The position numbers and the translations under genes are program-made. Of a stretch of DNA of 64,000 bases, positions 10,781-23,973 are shown in pieces; position 1 is the stretch's first letter, and each line of letters begins with the position of its first letter. This DNA comes from Nageia nagi (Eukaryota > Pinophyta), in assembly GCA_050084985.1 (NCBI GenBank), contig JBITNC010000001.1, positions 173,972,001 through 174,036,000 of the forward strand, given 5' to 3'. Under the pieces are notes generated by a model. The model was not told the DNA's origin. It ran no database searches and was given only the letters and a program-made list of their open reading frames with translations.

Positions 10781-12628
10781 CTTTAGCACTAGAAGGAGGG
10801 CTCCTCACACATAGATGACATCAATAGTAAAATATAGGGGTTCTTTAGGTTTTTACAATTTTTGTTGTTGGTTTTTGCATCTTATGATTTTGAAATTGAT
10901 TAAAGGTTATTGTTTTGTATTTTTTCATATATTGTAGTAGAGTTATTAGTGACTAGGTATCGAACACCAATGAATATATAAGGATTTCATTGATTGGATA
11001 AATAATGTTAGCATTTAAATAATTGAGATAAATTCTCCAATTCTTATCAATACAGAAAGTGCAATGTAGGCATTAAAGATTGGGAAATGGGAATGAGCCC
11101 CTTGTTTTTGATTTCTACTCAGAATGCATATAGGAAAGGGTAGTTAATGATATTACTATGGCTTATTAATTAACTTTTGGTTATTAAATTTCATTTAAGT
11201 TCAAATTTTTTGTATGTAAGGTAGGGATCGAGAAAAGCACCTCACTAATTTATTTTTCTATTGAATCCACTTATGCTCTCCCTTTTCATTGAAAAGTGAT
11301 CTGAGGTTATCATAATGGATTTAATATAAAAAATGTAAATGAACCTTTACTTAATGTACTATCATATAATTTGGTAAATGAATTCCCATTAAATTACTTC
11401 CACACTTGGAAGGAGTAATTGACCATCATTAAACTTGGAATGAATCTAAGGTAAATGAATCAAGTTTAAAGTAGAATAGTACATTACATTAGTAATAAAT
11501 ATGGTGATTATGTTTACATTAAATTACTTTTACTTAATAAAGTATGCTCTCAATTTTGCACCTATGGTGATCTAAAATGATCAAAAAAAGTTAACTAAAA
11601 GGGGGAATAAATTCACATTTAATTTTGGAATTTACCTACACATTAAAACTATTTACCTGTCTACCCTTACCACACCAAAAGGTGGTCAAAGGTTGATTAT
11701 GACTCGTAAATAGGGAAAAAGAATTTGCACTTATGGATAATTTATATACACTAAAGGCTCCTTACATATCTACCCTTACCATGTCAAAAGGCAATCTAAG
11801 GTAGATTGTGACTCATAAGGAGAGGTAATGAACCACATTTAATTACTTCCACACTTGGAAGGGTAAATGAACTCCATTTAATTTTGGTGATGATTCTCAT
11901 TAAAAGGTAATGAACCTCATGGGTTGACTAGATCAAGTTATGCATTAAATAAAATAATATTTTAATCACATAAAAAACTTCTAATTAATAGACATGTATG
12001 ATTGGGAGGCTTAGAAATTGCATTCATACACACTTTGCTTTTATTATATGCATAATCACAAGGCATTATAAAATGAACATCAATGAGTTATATGTCATCA
12101 TCAGTCATTGATTCTTATTCTCTTATCTCTTCACCGATAAAATGCAATGAGCCTTAGAGCCAAAACCTAGAAATGAATATTAGGTTTATAGGTTAAAAGT
12201 CATTACTTTCCATTGAATGATTATAAAAAAGTGGACTACACTTGGATTTAATCACCAAGATAGGTCTCAATGGCATCCCTTGAACCCCATTGCACTAAGG
12301 GGACCACTTTAAGTACCAAGATGTTACTTAGCCATAGATAGCTTATTAGGATTACCAACCTACCTTGATTAAACACTTGACTAGAAAAATATTTTTAGAA
12401 AAACTAAAAAGATCAAAATATACAATTCACATCGCTCATATGATAAGATTAATCAAATTTTTCAAAAACTATAATCACATCATAAAAAGTAAGTACTCAT
12501 GTAGGATATTTATGCATTCAATTACTTTCTCGCAAATATAAAATAGAAAATATAAAAATGTAATTATTATGTTTGATCTTTATGTTCTTTTCATAGTTTT
12601 ATAAAAACCAAAAAACTAAAAATAAAAG
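10781..12628 (+). other. 5' leader of element A
   Basis: About 1.85 kb between the LTR and the gag ATG. It opens with CTTTAGCACTAGAAGGAGGG, which lies where the primer binding site should be; the tRNA was not identified. The rest has no convincing ORF. A pair of similar segments occurs around 11640-11700 and 11750-11820 (both have CTACCCTTACCA followed by TCAAAAGG). Confidence 0.5.
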
Positions 12629-14962
12629 ATGGTGAAAACTCATTCTCAAAGAGCTCGTCAAGAGCAAGAACCTCAAGACGAGTATGATCTAAAAGAAAGA
12701 AAAATTCATAGGTCTAGTAGGAATCAATTAAGAAGAGAAACACCTCGATATGGAAACCTTGGGGCATATCAAGATCTTATTGATAATGATTTGTATGATA
12801 TTATACAATGTCTAACACAATTAAGAAGCCCTTAATCTTTTCTTCATACTCATACTTATAGTCTTCCCTTAGATTTGGAATATTTAAGAAAAGATAAACA
12901 ATAAATAACAAAAGAAACAAAAATTGTAGAAGATAATGAGGAAGGAAATGCTCCTCCTTAAAGAATACAATCATTTGATACTATATTACAAAGAGGTCCT
13001 TATAGACCTAAGTATAATCATGTCACAATATTTACCAAATGGAAACTTATTCCAATCATATTTAAGAAGAGCGGATTATTCACTTTACACAATATCAAGA
13101 CAAATGGAAGAATTTGATGATCAAATTTTCAAACATTCAGGAACTCAAATACCTAAAGCAAGAAACCCTTTGCATGGGTATGATAATCCTTTTCATATCC
13201 TAAAATCATATACACCATATCCTTTATCATGACATAGAAGGGCTAATCAATAACAAGAAGCTCAACATAATTTATTAAAATTTAAGTTGCAATAAATACT
13301 TGCTTATCCTTATAAAAAATAATATGTGCCTCAAGGTAATGTGTAACAACAAAAATAAATATTGGCTCAATATGATCATTAAAAGGAAAATCCAATTAAT
13401 TTTACTAAACAAAATTAAGTGCAAGCTCAACCTGTGTCTAATGTACATCAAAGTAAATATGCTACAACATACCATTATAATAAGCAAAATATTCAAAATC
13501 AAAATCAAGTTGGGTTTGATCAAAGGTTGAATAGAGAGAATAAAGGAAAACTTAAGGCATGATTGTTATCACCATAAGGCCATGAAGTATATAGATATTA
13601 AGATCCTTTTTTTGCTAAGAAATAAGAAATTTCACTCGGGATTAGGTAAAATGAACTTAAAAGATATCATTACCTCCACGTAAGGATAAAGGAAAAGAAT
13701 ATCAACCTCCTTGACCACCATTTCCTCCCTAAACACATCGTTAAAATCCACCTCAAACATCACCATATGATGAGGTTTATTATGATCCAAGAACATCTTC
13801 TGAATAAGGGTATAGACCTTTTCAAGGATATGAAGAAGAAGCATATCCAAGAAATGTAGAATAGCCTATGTACTTGCAAAATCAACCAAAGGAAAAGGCA
13901 ACAATTGAAGATGATAACTTTTGTGAAAGGTTAAAAGAAATAAAAAGGGACATATGTATGTGAGGTAAATAAAAAATATCTTATGAAATAATTTGTAATG
14001 AACCAATTCATCCTAGTATTCCTAAAAAGGAAATTTCTTTTAAATTCAAAATTCTAAAAAATTAAACCATTTAAAAGAAAGGAAGATCCTAAAGAACATT
14101 TAAGAGGATTTAAATATTCAAGTTATATAATTGCTAATGATGATGCACTAATGCTACGTATCTTTCATATGACACTTATTGTTCAAGCAATGAATTGGTA
14201 TAATAATTTACTAGAATATAGTATTAGTTTATACTCTCAATAGGAAAATGTGTTCTTAGAATATTTTAAGATTAATATCAAAGATAAGACTTCCATCACT
14301 GATCTCACAAGGTTACAACAATTTCCTGATGAGTCAATTACTAATTTTATCTCATGATGGAGGGTGATATTAACAACTATGCCTTACACTTTGCCTTGAG
14401 AGGAATTGATTAAATTATTTATTCAAACTTGTTTGAGACTTATTGCTAGTGCATTGTTAATGCAACAACATAAAACTTTTGAAGAAACTACTTCTCAAGT
14501 AGTAATAATTGAAAAAGTTAAATTCCAAGATGGAGAAATAAAAACTAAAAAATGATAAGATTATACTAAAAATAAAAATCAAACAACGGAAACAAATAAA
14601 CAATTACCAGCTAATAAGGTCTCTATTATAAAAGAATTGGAACCATATCCACCTCAAAATGTGGAAAGGGATTCTAGATCTAAAAGAAAGTTCTCACCTT
14701 TGTCAGAATCTCTTTATGATATTTTGAAAAAACTATGTGACCATCAAATAATCACTTTTCTTGATATAAGACAAAAACATCCAAAGACTAAAGAAAGTAG
14801 ATGGTACAATGAAAATGAATTTTTTCACTACCATCATCAAAGGGGTCATGATACATATATATGTAGAACATTTAAAAATATAGTTCAAGATTTAATTGAT
14901 AATGGAATGTTTGTGGTTGATAATCTTGTTGCAATTCCTAATCAAAATTTAGGGATTTATTA
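12629..14962 (+). pseudogene. gag of element A, several frames with stops
   Basis: The start at 12629 opens a basic, Arg- and Gln-rich N-terminus, 68 codons before the first stop. The capsid-like core lies around 14090-14540 in one frame: HLRGFKYSSYIIANDDALML, then RIFHMT and LIKLFIQTC, then MQQHKTFEE. These match element B's gag piece by piece. The C-terminal frame at 14637-14962 has FFHYHHQRGHDTYICRTFKN followed by QDLIDNG, the His/Cys finger and tail typical of Tat-type gag. Stops and frameshifts occur throughout, notably at 13230-14000. The small opposite-strand frames here are shadows. Confidence 0.75.
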
Positions 14963-15436
14963 AAATCCACTTCCACAACATCAAACTAATAATGTTTCAC
15001 TACATCCACATGAAAATCAAGTTACACATAAATGGAGTTATGATAATTCAACATTCATATGAATTATTAGTGTTGCTACAAGAGCTCAAAAATTATAGGG
15101 GAGGAAAAATATTATACAAAACAATCAATAAGATAAGGTTTATATGTAACCATATATACCTAAGCCACAACCTCCCAAAGTTTCTGTTAAAGAAGCTTTG
15201 CATCAATAATTAAAAAATTCACAAGTAAAAATGTTATTATTTGAATGATTACAACAATCTAAATATCATAGAGATGCAACGAATCAATTATTACAAACAA
15301 TTAAAATATATATGTAAATGATTCTGAAAGCTTTATATCCTTTGTGAAAAATATTAAAACAAGTGAAAAATCCATTATTGCTTTCTATGATCATGAAATA
15401 AAGTATTCAAATGGGACAAAAGGTTAAGATCCACCT

Positions 15437-15736
15437 TTGCATATCATAACCAAAGTTGATGGAAAAACATTTAAAAGAATCTTAATTGATGAAGGCTCAA
15501 CCATAAACATTATTTCAATGGTTGCATATAAGAATCTAAATCTTACCTTCTCACACATTTTAGTACTATCCACCCAAATAAAAACATTTAATTATGCTTT
15601 ATGTTTGATAATAGGATTAATCACATTATCTATTACTGTGGGATCAAAAATGATGCAAACTTTATCACAAGTTATTGAAGGGGATATTACACAATATAAT
15701 ATTCTTTTAGGAAGACCTTGTATTAGAGATATGTAA
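15437..15736 (+). pseudogene. Aspartic protease of element A
   Basis: The 99-codon frame contains RILIDEGSTINII, corresponding to VLIDGGSSxNI of gypsy proteases. The catalytic Asp is kept, but the usual second residue Gly is Glu. YNILLGRPCIRDM near the C-terminus is the strand and loop (YNxILGRPxL) that closes the fold in this family. It lies between gag and RT, as expected. The changed active-site loop and the broken flanks make it non-functional. Confidence 0.8.
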
Positions 15737-17300
15737 TGTGTCTCATCAACATATCATAATAGTTTAAAATATATTCATGAAGGAGTAGTACATTGTGTGC
15801 CTAATCATGAAAATATATATTCACATTGTAACACTACTTACATGCCAAATGATGTATTCTTACCCTCTACTCATTTTTTCATAGCACATATACCAACAAA
15901 TGAACTGTTGGTAGTTGATGTGGGTAAAGATAATCACAAATCTTCAAATACTTTAAAAGAAAAATTAACTATTGATCAACATAATTCATCTAATACTCAT
16001 CAAAATATTGATAATATTCCATAACCAAGAATAAACACAACACCACAAGAGAGGGATTATTGGGAAGAAAGAGCCTATAAATTGAATGAGTTAAATAAAA
16101 CATCTTCATTAAAAGATTTTTCCAAAGTAAATATCTCATCAAAAAATGATGATGATGAAGAATATAATTAATCATCAAATATTTATCCTATAACAATAAA
16201 GTTATCTGACTTGGGTATAGGGGAATATGATATTGATGATGTAATATTTATTATTTCTTCTACTCAAGATATTGGACAACCTAATGAATCCCCTAGTGTG
16301 GTGGGATAATTAATACCATTAAGAAGTGCTCCTAATCAAACACTCTTTGTATATGTAGGCCCTATAGTATAATCATCAATTCCTTTACCTAAACCACATG
16401 AAGGTGTATTTTGTAATTCATTAGAATATTTATCACCTTTTGTACGATCTTTTTTTCAAAGATATTTTAATAGATGTCAATGGAAAAGACATGGTTTAGG
16501 TCATTATGAATAAGGGCCTAGATATATAATTGATATTCATCATCAACTACCAACTAATAAAATAGGATTGGTATATAAAGAAAAAATAGGAGAGAATCTC
16601 ATGCAAAAATAGTTTAATTAGAACCTCAAAGTCTTGAATATGAAAATCTAATTGAAGACTTTGAAAGGATAGAAAATCATACTATTACAGAATTAGAAAC
16701 ATTAATACCTAAAAATATATTCTTCAATATTGTTTCAATTAATATGGTTCATAATGAGGAAATATTTAATTTAAAATTAAAAGAAATCTCTTTTGATTGC
16801 TCTAGAAGTGATGAGTTTAAGTAATTAATTCCATTAGATTCAGAAGAATCTACATCAAATTTTCTTATATATGAAAATACTGTAGATTTTACGTTCATCT
16901 CTAAAAAACCAACAATATAAGAATTTAAATATATAAATATTATATTCCAAACATTTGAACCCACAATAAATACAACCCTTAATGAGAAAGATTTGGGTGA
17001 ATATGAGGAATATAATCAAGATGATAAAAATTGGATTCTAGTACCTAGTCAACTAGAAGAAGAATCCCATATGTTAATAGAAGAAATAATCAAAATGTAT
17101 TTAAATGATGATCCTAGCAATCCAAAAAGTGTTCAATTATGAAAATCCTTAAATGAAGATGAAAGATAAAAGTTTATATCCATTCTCAACCAAAAATAAA
17201 AAGCATGTGCATGATCATATGCAAATATGTCTGGATTGGATTCAAACTTGGTAGTACACAATTTAGGTCTTAAAGAAGATGCTAAGACAAACAAGAAAAA
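15737..17300 (+). pseudogene. Protease-to-RT linker of element A
   Basis: This is coding-like but low-complexity sequence rich in Asn, Asp, Glu, Ile and Lys. From 16744 it is in the same frame as the downstream RT: MVHNEEIFNLK, then an acidic stretch with YEEYNQDD and LEEESHML, then LDSNLVVHNLGL, the lead-in to Tat-type RT. Several in-frame stops are present. No separate domain is recognised. Confidence 0.55.
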
Positions 17301-18155
17301 ATTATAAAAAATGCATCCTATAATAGAATTAATAGTAAAATAAGAATTACAAAAGTTGTTGGAAGTAAAATTTATACAACTAATTGATTATTCTAATTAG
17401 CTTTCCAATATGGTTCCAATTAAAAAGCCTAATGGTAAGATTTGTATTTGTACAAATTTTAGAGATCTAAATAAGGCTTACCCAAAAGATGATTTTATAC
17501 TTCTAAATATTGATAATTTGGTTGATTCCACTATCATACATGAAATTTTATCACTCATGGATGGATTTTTTGGTTACAATCAAATAAAAGTAGCTACAAA
17601 ATATGAACATAAAATAGCTTTTACAACACCATGGGGAATATTTTGTTACAAAGTAGTGTCTTTTGATTTGAAACATGTTGGAGCTACTTATCATCGCGTA
17701 ATTAAATATATCTTTCATGATTACATACATGACATTGTGGAAGATTATGTGAATGATTTATTAGCTAAGTCTAAAACTGGAAAAGATCATCTAGAAGTAC
17801 TTATAAAAATCTTTTATAAGATATTGAAATATAATGTTCTATTAAATCCAAAGAAATGTGTTTTTGGAGTCACTTCAAGAAAGTTATTAGATTTTATAGT
17901 TTCAAGATGAGGTATTGAAATAGACCCAAAAAAAATAAAATCCATAGTAAATATGCCTTCTCCTTCAAACATAAAATAATTACAAAGTTTATAAGGAAAG
18001 CTACAAGCCATAAGATACTTCATATCATAATTATCTAATAAATGTAAACCTTTTAATAAATTATTAAAAAAGGGAATTATATTTGATTGAGGAAAATAAC
18101 AACAAGAAGCATTTGAAGAAATAAAATGTTATCTCATATCACCTCCAGTTTTTAT
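17301..18155 (+). pseudogene. Reverse transcriptase of element A
   Basis: The frame reads MVPIKKPNGKICICTNFRDL, then PKDDFILLNIDNLVDSTIIH, then LSLMDGFFGYNQIKV and TTPWGIFCYKV, all classic Ty3/gypsy RT blocks. The catalytic YVDD box at 17743-17760 reads YVNDLL, so one active-site aspartate is Asn. KKCVFGVTS (FGV-x-SGKFLGF region) follows near 17860. It shares one frame with the linker, both RNase H domains and the integrase finger (16744-19416) with stops but no frameshift. The enzyme would copy element RNA into cDNA. Confidence 0.9.
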
Positions 18156-18560
18156 TCCTCCAAGAGAAAAAGAACCATTTTTACATTATTCATCTACCAT
18201 AGAATCTGCTTTAGGAATGATGCTTGCTTAAAAGGACAAAAATTACAAAGAACAAGTCATATACTATCTTAGTATAACTCTAGTTGATTATGAGACAAGA
18301 TATGTATACATAGAAAAATTACGTTTAGTAGTAGTCTTCGCAACAAAAAAACTTAGACACTACATGTTAAATCATACAACTTATGTGATTGCTAAAGCAG
18401 ATCCATTAAAATATATGATGAACAAAACCTATCAAAATTCTAGGAAATCTAAATGGATTATGTATTTAATGAAATTTGATTTACAATTTATAAGCCAAAA
18501 ATCCATTAAGGGTCAATTCATAGTTGATTATCTTGAATAAGCACCATTACAAGATGATCA
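18156..18560 (+). pseudogene. First (retroviral-type) RNase H of element A
   Basis: In the RT frame, FIPPREKEPFLHYSSTIESA is followed by QVIYYLSITLVDYETRYVYI, then LRHYMLNHTTYVIAKADPLK and GQFIVDYLE. This matches the gypsy RNase H core, where the element's RNA strand is degraded during cDNA synthesis. Two in-frame stops are readable: TAA for the expected CAA near 18230, and a TAA near 18538. Confidence 0.8.
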
Positions 18561-18599
18561 GCCTCTCATAATTGAATTACCATATAAACATTTTTTCCA

Positions 18600-19100
18600 A
18601 TTAGATGAAATTAAAATTATTTTTGATCCTAAAGAAGAATGGGATATTGTAATTTATTTTGATGATTCTTAGTGTGAACAAAGTGGAGGTGTTGGTGTTG
18701 TATTTATTACAACACAAGGAGTGCCAATACCATAATATTTCAAGCTTAACTTTCCATATACAAATAATAATGTTGAATATGAAGCTTTAATATTAGCTAT
18801 GAAGATTGTCATAAAACTAAAAATAAGAAAAGCAAAATTTATTAGAGATTCATTATTAATCGTAAATCAAGTTAAAGGAATATTCCAATGTAAAGAACCT
18901 TTGCTTCAAAAATATAAAACATTGGTGGATACTCTATTACAATCATTTGAAAAATATGAGATAGAGGCAACACCTAGATTAACAAATAGGTTTGCTAATT
19001 CTATGGCATCACTTAGATCTTTAATACCATAAGATCCTCATCGATGAGCTATTCACATTGAAATAATTTAATTCCCACAATCTTCATTGGAAATGGATAA
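18600..19100 (+). pseudogene. Second (archaeal-type) RNase H of element A
   Basis: A second RNase H follows the first in the same frame: WDIVIYFDDS at about 18640-18669 (family YFDGS), then GGVGVVFITTQGVPIP, then NNNVEYEALILAMKI and FIRDSLLIVNQVKG. The catalytic acidic set (D of YFDGS, E of AEYEAL, D of GDSxLV) can be placed. A second, archaeal-type RNase H between RNase H and integrase is known for plant Tat-lineage gypsy elements and is the main reason for that assignment. Confidence 0.82.
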
Positions 19101-19149
19101 TGTGAAATATGAAGTTCTTCACATTACAATAGAAGATAAAAATTTATGA

Positions 19150-19420
19150 CATATTAAATTAGTTAAATTCTTGAGAGATGGAGTTTCACCTCTTGATTTA
19201 ACAAAATCAGCTAGAAAAACATTCAAATTAAAAGCTTCTCACTATTTTATGTTAGAATATGTTCTATATCATAGAGGTTTTGATGGAATATTATTTGGAT
19301 GTTTGAAGTGGTCATATTCACAATTTACAATCTCATGTGCACATGATGGAATATGCAGAGGACACTTTAGTGGTCTATCCATCATGAAACAACTAATGCA
19401 CATGGGATATTATTAGCCTA
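19150..19420 (+). pseudogene. Integrase zinc-finger part of element A
   Basis: Still in the RT frame: ARKTFKLKASHYFMLEYVLY, then CAHDGICRGHFSGLSIMKQL and GYYxPIMEHD. This is the HHCC finger region of gypsy integrase (H-x-GxCGGH...YWPTM). The frame ends at the scar described below, and the following DNA is shifted by one frame. Confidence 0.75.
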
Positions 19421-19432
19421 TAATGGAGCATG

Positions 19433-19497
19433 ATAGCTATAGAATATTTTACCTCTTCAAGTGGGCACAAATTTATAATAATAGCTATAGAATATTT
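19433..19497 (+). other. Deletion scar inside the integrase of element A
   Basis: A 17-bp word, ATAGCTATAGAATATTT, occurs at 19433-19449 and again at 19481-19497. The second copy belongs to the expected coding text (SSSGHKFIIIAIEYFTK). The first is placed directly after the finger's PIMEHD. About 70 residues that normally lie between, including the first catalytic Asp, are missing. Confidence 0.65.
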
Positions 19498-20276
19498 CAC
19501 AAAATGATTCAAAGCTATCTCTATGATTTCTATAAAAGGTATAAAAATAGTAAAATTCATAGAACATCATATCATATGTCATTTTGAAATTTCAACTCAA
19601 ATTATCACAAATAATGGAAAGAATTTCAAAACTAAAGTATTAGCCATATGTAAAGGATACCATATGAGGAATAGTTTCTTAACACTATATTATCCCAAGG
19701 GAAATGGACAAGTTGAAGCTACAAATAAAAATATTCAGAGTATCTTGCAAAAAATAATTAATAATTTCCATAGAGATTAGCATGTAAGAATTTCACATGC
19801 TTTATGGACATATTGCACTAGCATTAGAACTCCTACTAGAGCAACTCCATTCTCTTTACTTTATGAGGCATAATCAGTATTGGCTCTAGAAATAGAAATC
19901 CCCTCTCTACAAATTGCTTTGCAAGATTACATCAAAGACAAAGAAGCTTGTTAAGCATGATTAGATCAATTATTGTTATTAGATAAGAGATGAGTTCATG
20001 CGAACTAGAGCATATGCAAACTTATCAAAATCACATTAAAAGAGCTTTTGAAAAAAGGTTAAAATTCATGAATTTAATATAGGAGACCTAGTTCTTAAAA
20101 AAAATCAACAAACTTCATGAATGGAACGTAAACTTCATGATAAATTTGCTCCTAATTGATTAAAACTATATATCATTAAGAAAAAATTTGGCTCGAGAGT
20201 ATATCATTTAGCTGATATGGAAGGAAATGATGAGCATGAACCCATAAACATCATGCATCTTCATCCTTTCTATAGT
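19460..20276 (+). pseudogene. Integrase core and C-terminus of element A
   Basis: After the scar the frame reads SSSGHKFIIIAIEYFTK, then a stop where Trp is expected, then FKAISM. ITNNGKNFKTK follows; the family has TDNGxxF, so the second catalytic Asp is Asn. LTLYYPKGNGQVEATNKNIQ contains the YHPxGNGQVEAxNK glutamate motif intact. The C-terminal part (about 19780-20276) is shattered by stops but keeps TPTRATPFSLLYEA. The domain cannot be active. Confidence 0.8.
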
Positions 20277-20321
20277 TAAAAATATTTTATGTCATATTGT
20301 GAATATAGTTAAAATAGAAAA

Positions 20322-21950
20322 AATGTTACATAATGAACTTATAAGAATAAATGAATTAGATAGATGGCAACAAAGAGGAGCAAAAGTGTTCACTTATCAT
20401 CGAAAGGAAGAGGGATATGACAAATACCATGGTTTAAAAAGTCAAGGTATTTAGGAGGTAGAGCTATAACCCAATTGATTCAATTCACTTTTCGAGGGTC
20501 TCAAAACTTTCTTCCACTACCCATAAACATAAAGAGGAATTTAACCTTGAAGAATTATCCAGGTAAATATGATGGATAAGAAATATGTGATAAGGAGACA
20601 AGCTTGATATATGTAAAATATATATAGGGTTATGTACTTTCTATGCTTTTGGAATTATCAAAAACAAATGCATAAAATAAATTTGTTATGCTTATATTGG
20701 CCTACCGCAATACCTAGAATCATACTAGATTATACTTTCAATAATTAGGTTTTAGATATTACATCTCATAATCAACAAAATCTAGATCCAATTATAAGTT
20801 GTATAAATCATATTGCAGGAGATCTATGTCATCAAAAATTAATATATGATTTTTCTGCCATATTTGTGTTCAAACCTCAATGATAATAAAATATTAAACA
20901 AAAGCTAAACCAACAGTTTTCTCATCTCAATTTGAGGTTGCTTCTCCCTCATTTTTGTAATAATCAATGAAAATATTTAAAAAGGAGATGTTTATATGAA
21001 ATTACTTCAAAAACACCCTTCTACACTTATTGCTCATTTTCTTTCTTTACCAAGAGAAATACAAAAAGTGTTAGCCATGAAATATTTTGAGAATCGTACA
21101 TCAAATGCATGGACACTAAATATGAATGATCTAAAGGTTGTAATTGAAGTAAAAGTACAAGAAATGTGAATTAACAAAAATGTGAAATTAGTTCACTACA
21201 TTGGTTTCATCTACACTGACCTTATGATAAACCTAAAATATTGTTGAATTATGTTGAACATGCCAATTTCAAATTTATGGGACATTCAATCGCTCAAAAT
21301 AAAGTTATTTATAATCAAGTAATGTCCTATATCATCCTATCCATTACAAATGATGAAATCATATTTAATTATAGTTCATTATTTAGCAAAAACTATTATG
21401 GAAATAATCCTATGAGTGTAAAAGCGTGATTCAAGCGAATCACTCAATGACTTAATTAAAGAAAACAAGTTAAAAAACAAAGTGTGAAACATCATCCAAT
21501 GTGTATAGAGATTGTGGGTGTTATTTTAGTTATTGAAAATTCGATCCCATAAATTCCATTCCTGCTCTCTTTATTACCATCGATACTACCATTACCTATT
21601 TCATTATATCCTATGTATATACCATCCTTCTTAAAACTCTCTAAAGTACATAATGAAGCATCACCTTCATCTATCAAAACTAAGAGGGTTATTAGAAAGT
21701 TTAAACCAAAACCTACACCATCACCTAAAAAAGTACCTCCACCACTCATTTCATACCTCATTCATTTTCAACCATCCATCCTTGGATGATATCCCACTCA
21801 TCTTCAATTGAGACCCCCTTATTATTACTTTTTTATTCGTGGGCATTGGATTATTCATAAGAGATCCAGTTGACGATGCCACTCAAGAATTGTCAATCAC
21901 TTTACATCGTGATAAAAAAAGTGAAATGAAAAATGAGTGTTAAAATAAAA
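20322..21950 (+). pseudogene. Extra sense ORF downstream of pol in element A, unknown product
   Basis: This is not a recognised domain. It begins with a clean piece, MLHNELIRINELDRWQQRGA, at 20322-20452. From about 20985 to 21790 one frame runs some 265 codons with only a handful of stops: HPSTLIAHFLSLPREIQKVL, then LVHYIGFIYTDLMI, then FMGHSIAQNKVIYNQVMSYI, ending in a basic proline-rich KPKPTPSPKKVPPPL. A further in-frame-like piece, GIGLFIRDPVDDATQELS, lies at about 21840-21900. It is neither an RT, RNase H or integrase remnant nor a copy of gag. It may be an accessory protein of this family; function unknown. Confidence 0.5.
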
Positions 21951-22772
21951 AATAAAGCAAAAAAATACAAAACAAAATAAAAATAAGAAAATATCAAAAT
22001 TATACCAAAAATATTATTTACATATTATTGTTTGTGTGTGTGTATATATATATTGCTTGAAATATTTTGCATGCATTATTATCAAATTCATGCAAATAAA
22101 GCTATATATATTCTTTTTTACATAAGCTCTTAGTAGTTTATAAATTTTACAAATATAATATTATAGGTAAGCATTTACACATGACACATATATGTCATGA
22201 ACCATCCTCATTGTATTTCCGAATCTACCAATAAACCTATATTTTATCCATTTCAAGTGTCACCCATTAGTTAGGAATTGTCTTCTCCCCATATCATGTG
22301 TTCACCATGTACATTTTCCAGTACACATGTAGATAGATATGTCCCATCAAAAAATGTAGATCTAAATCATTTTCATGAGTTACTTGATTGTATTCAACAT
22401 AAAATCTTTTCTATGGCAACATTTTCCAAGTACTCTTGATAGATCTAATCTAGCATTTAGTGACTTAGATGGTTCTTTATATGCAAGTTTTGTAATCAAT
22501 CATGAACCATGCTAGGGAAATTATTTTATTTATGATATACTTGATGAATAATTTCTCAAAAATCTTATTTATTTTCTTTTCAAACAATATTTTATATGGA
22601 AGATTTCAATCAATGCACATGTCAACACATTTGTATGTCGACTCATTACATTTCTTGGACCCCCATCACTACACCCCCATGATTCATTTGATACACTCAT
22701 CATATTCCATATAATATCATAAAATATTGTTATTGGGATTCCATAGTTTCTTTTGTTGTTACACATCACCCA
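21951..22772 (+). other. Non-coding 3' region of element A, first part
   Basis: AT-rich sequence with an A-rich run at about 21910-22010 and a short TG/TA run at 22029-22052. No gene is supported; the two overlapping frames near 22500-22830 have no recognisable content. Confidence 0.5.
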
Positions 22773-23937
22773 ACCCATTGATCCATCAATCATTCCCTTT
22801 GTACACGATGTCATTTCCATACCATAGCTCATAGTCAGTTATTGCAATGCTTCATATGACATGGATTTAATCATGGAGAGTAAAATGAAGATTAGAACCA
22901 CAAAAAATAATAAAAATAAAAATATTTAAAAAATACATTAAAAAAATGATTTTTTTATAAAAACATAAAAAATTATGTATATATATGTACACTCAAAAAT
23001 TATATTTTTGGAGCATCTTGGCTATTGGGTACATTTCCCTATATACCTATACCATTTCATCATGTTCATTATACTTTTTTTATGTGTTTCATTGTCACAT
23101 GATTATTGAGTTTCAAACACGATGGTTTACTAACTTACCAAATGAATTCCACATCCATTAACATATCATTTGTATATATACATGTATATACAAATAAAGA
23201 AGTAGTTCATGGACTTAATATTCTTATCCAATTTTGTTAAAATATCTTTTGTGAAGTTTTTGAAACTTAGGATGATAAATAAACATAACTTTGATCCATT
23301 TCAAGATATTGTGAACTCTTACACCTTCTCATATCTAAATGATCTCCAAATAATCAAAAACAAGATGTTACTTGAGCATAATTTTGAGTAAAAGAGTGAT
23401 TATTCATTCTATTATTTGCTTCATATCGAACCCAAGAATCATTCCAAAAAAAAAAGATACAAGATTCAAAAAATAAAAAATCATAAAAGAAAAAAATATG
23501 CAAAAAATAATAAATTACATAATTCTTGGGTGATTACAGTATCCTCTACCGAAGATATGGACGTTTGACTAGCAATAGAGTAAGGTTGTAATGGGATCTA
23601 GGGCTTAATCCTCATTAGGACTATGGATGCCTGTCTGGAAGTGGGGTATTCCTTAAGAGTGGTGACATATAAAATCTATATGATGGATCTCTGTGCATTT
23701 CATAATGATGAATTAACTTATATATTTTATGCTCATGAAACATTAAGTCGAGATCATCTAGAGATGAAAATGAACATCATTGCACACACACAAGTTCATA
23801 GTAGGTTTGTATGTATTATAACTTTGTTTTATATCATCCCTAGTAGATAAAACCTAAACAAAGATTATTTTATGAAATTAGTTTATATATTTTATTTATA
23901 ACACTTCTTTATCATATTATATACCCATTGTCATTTG

Positions 23938-23938
<1 letters not shown>

Positions 23939-23969
<31 letters not shown>
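23939..23969. repeat. (AT)n microsatellite in duplication copy 1
   Basis: About 15 AT units. The matching place in copy 2 (26340-26351) has only about five. Confidence 0.9.
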
Positions 23970-23973
<4 letters not shown>

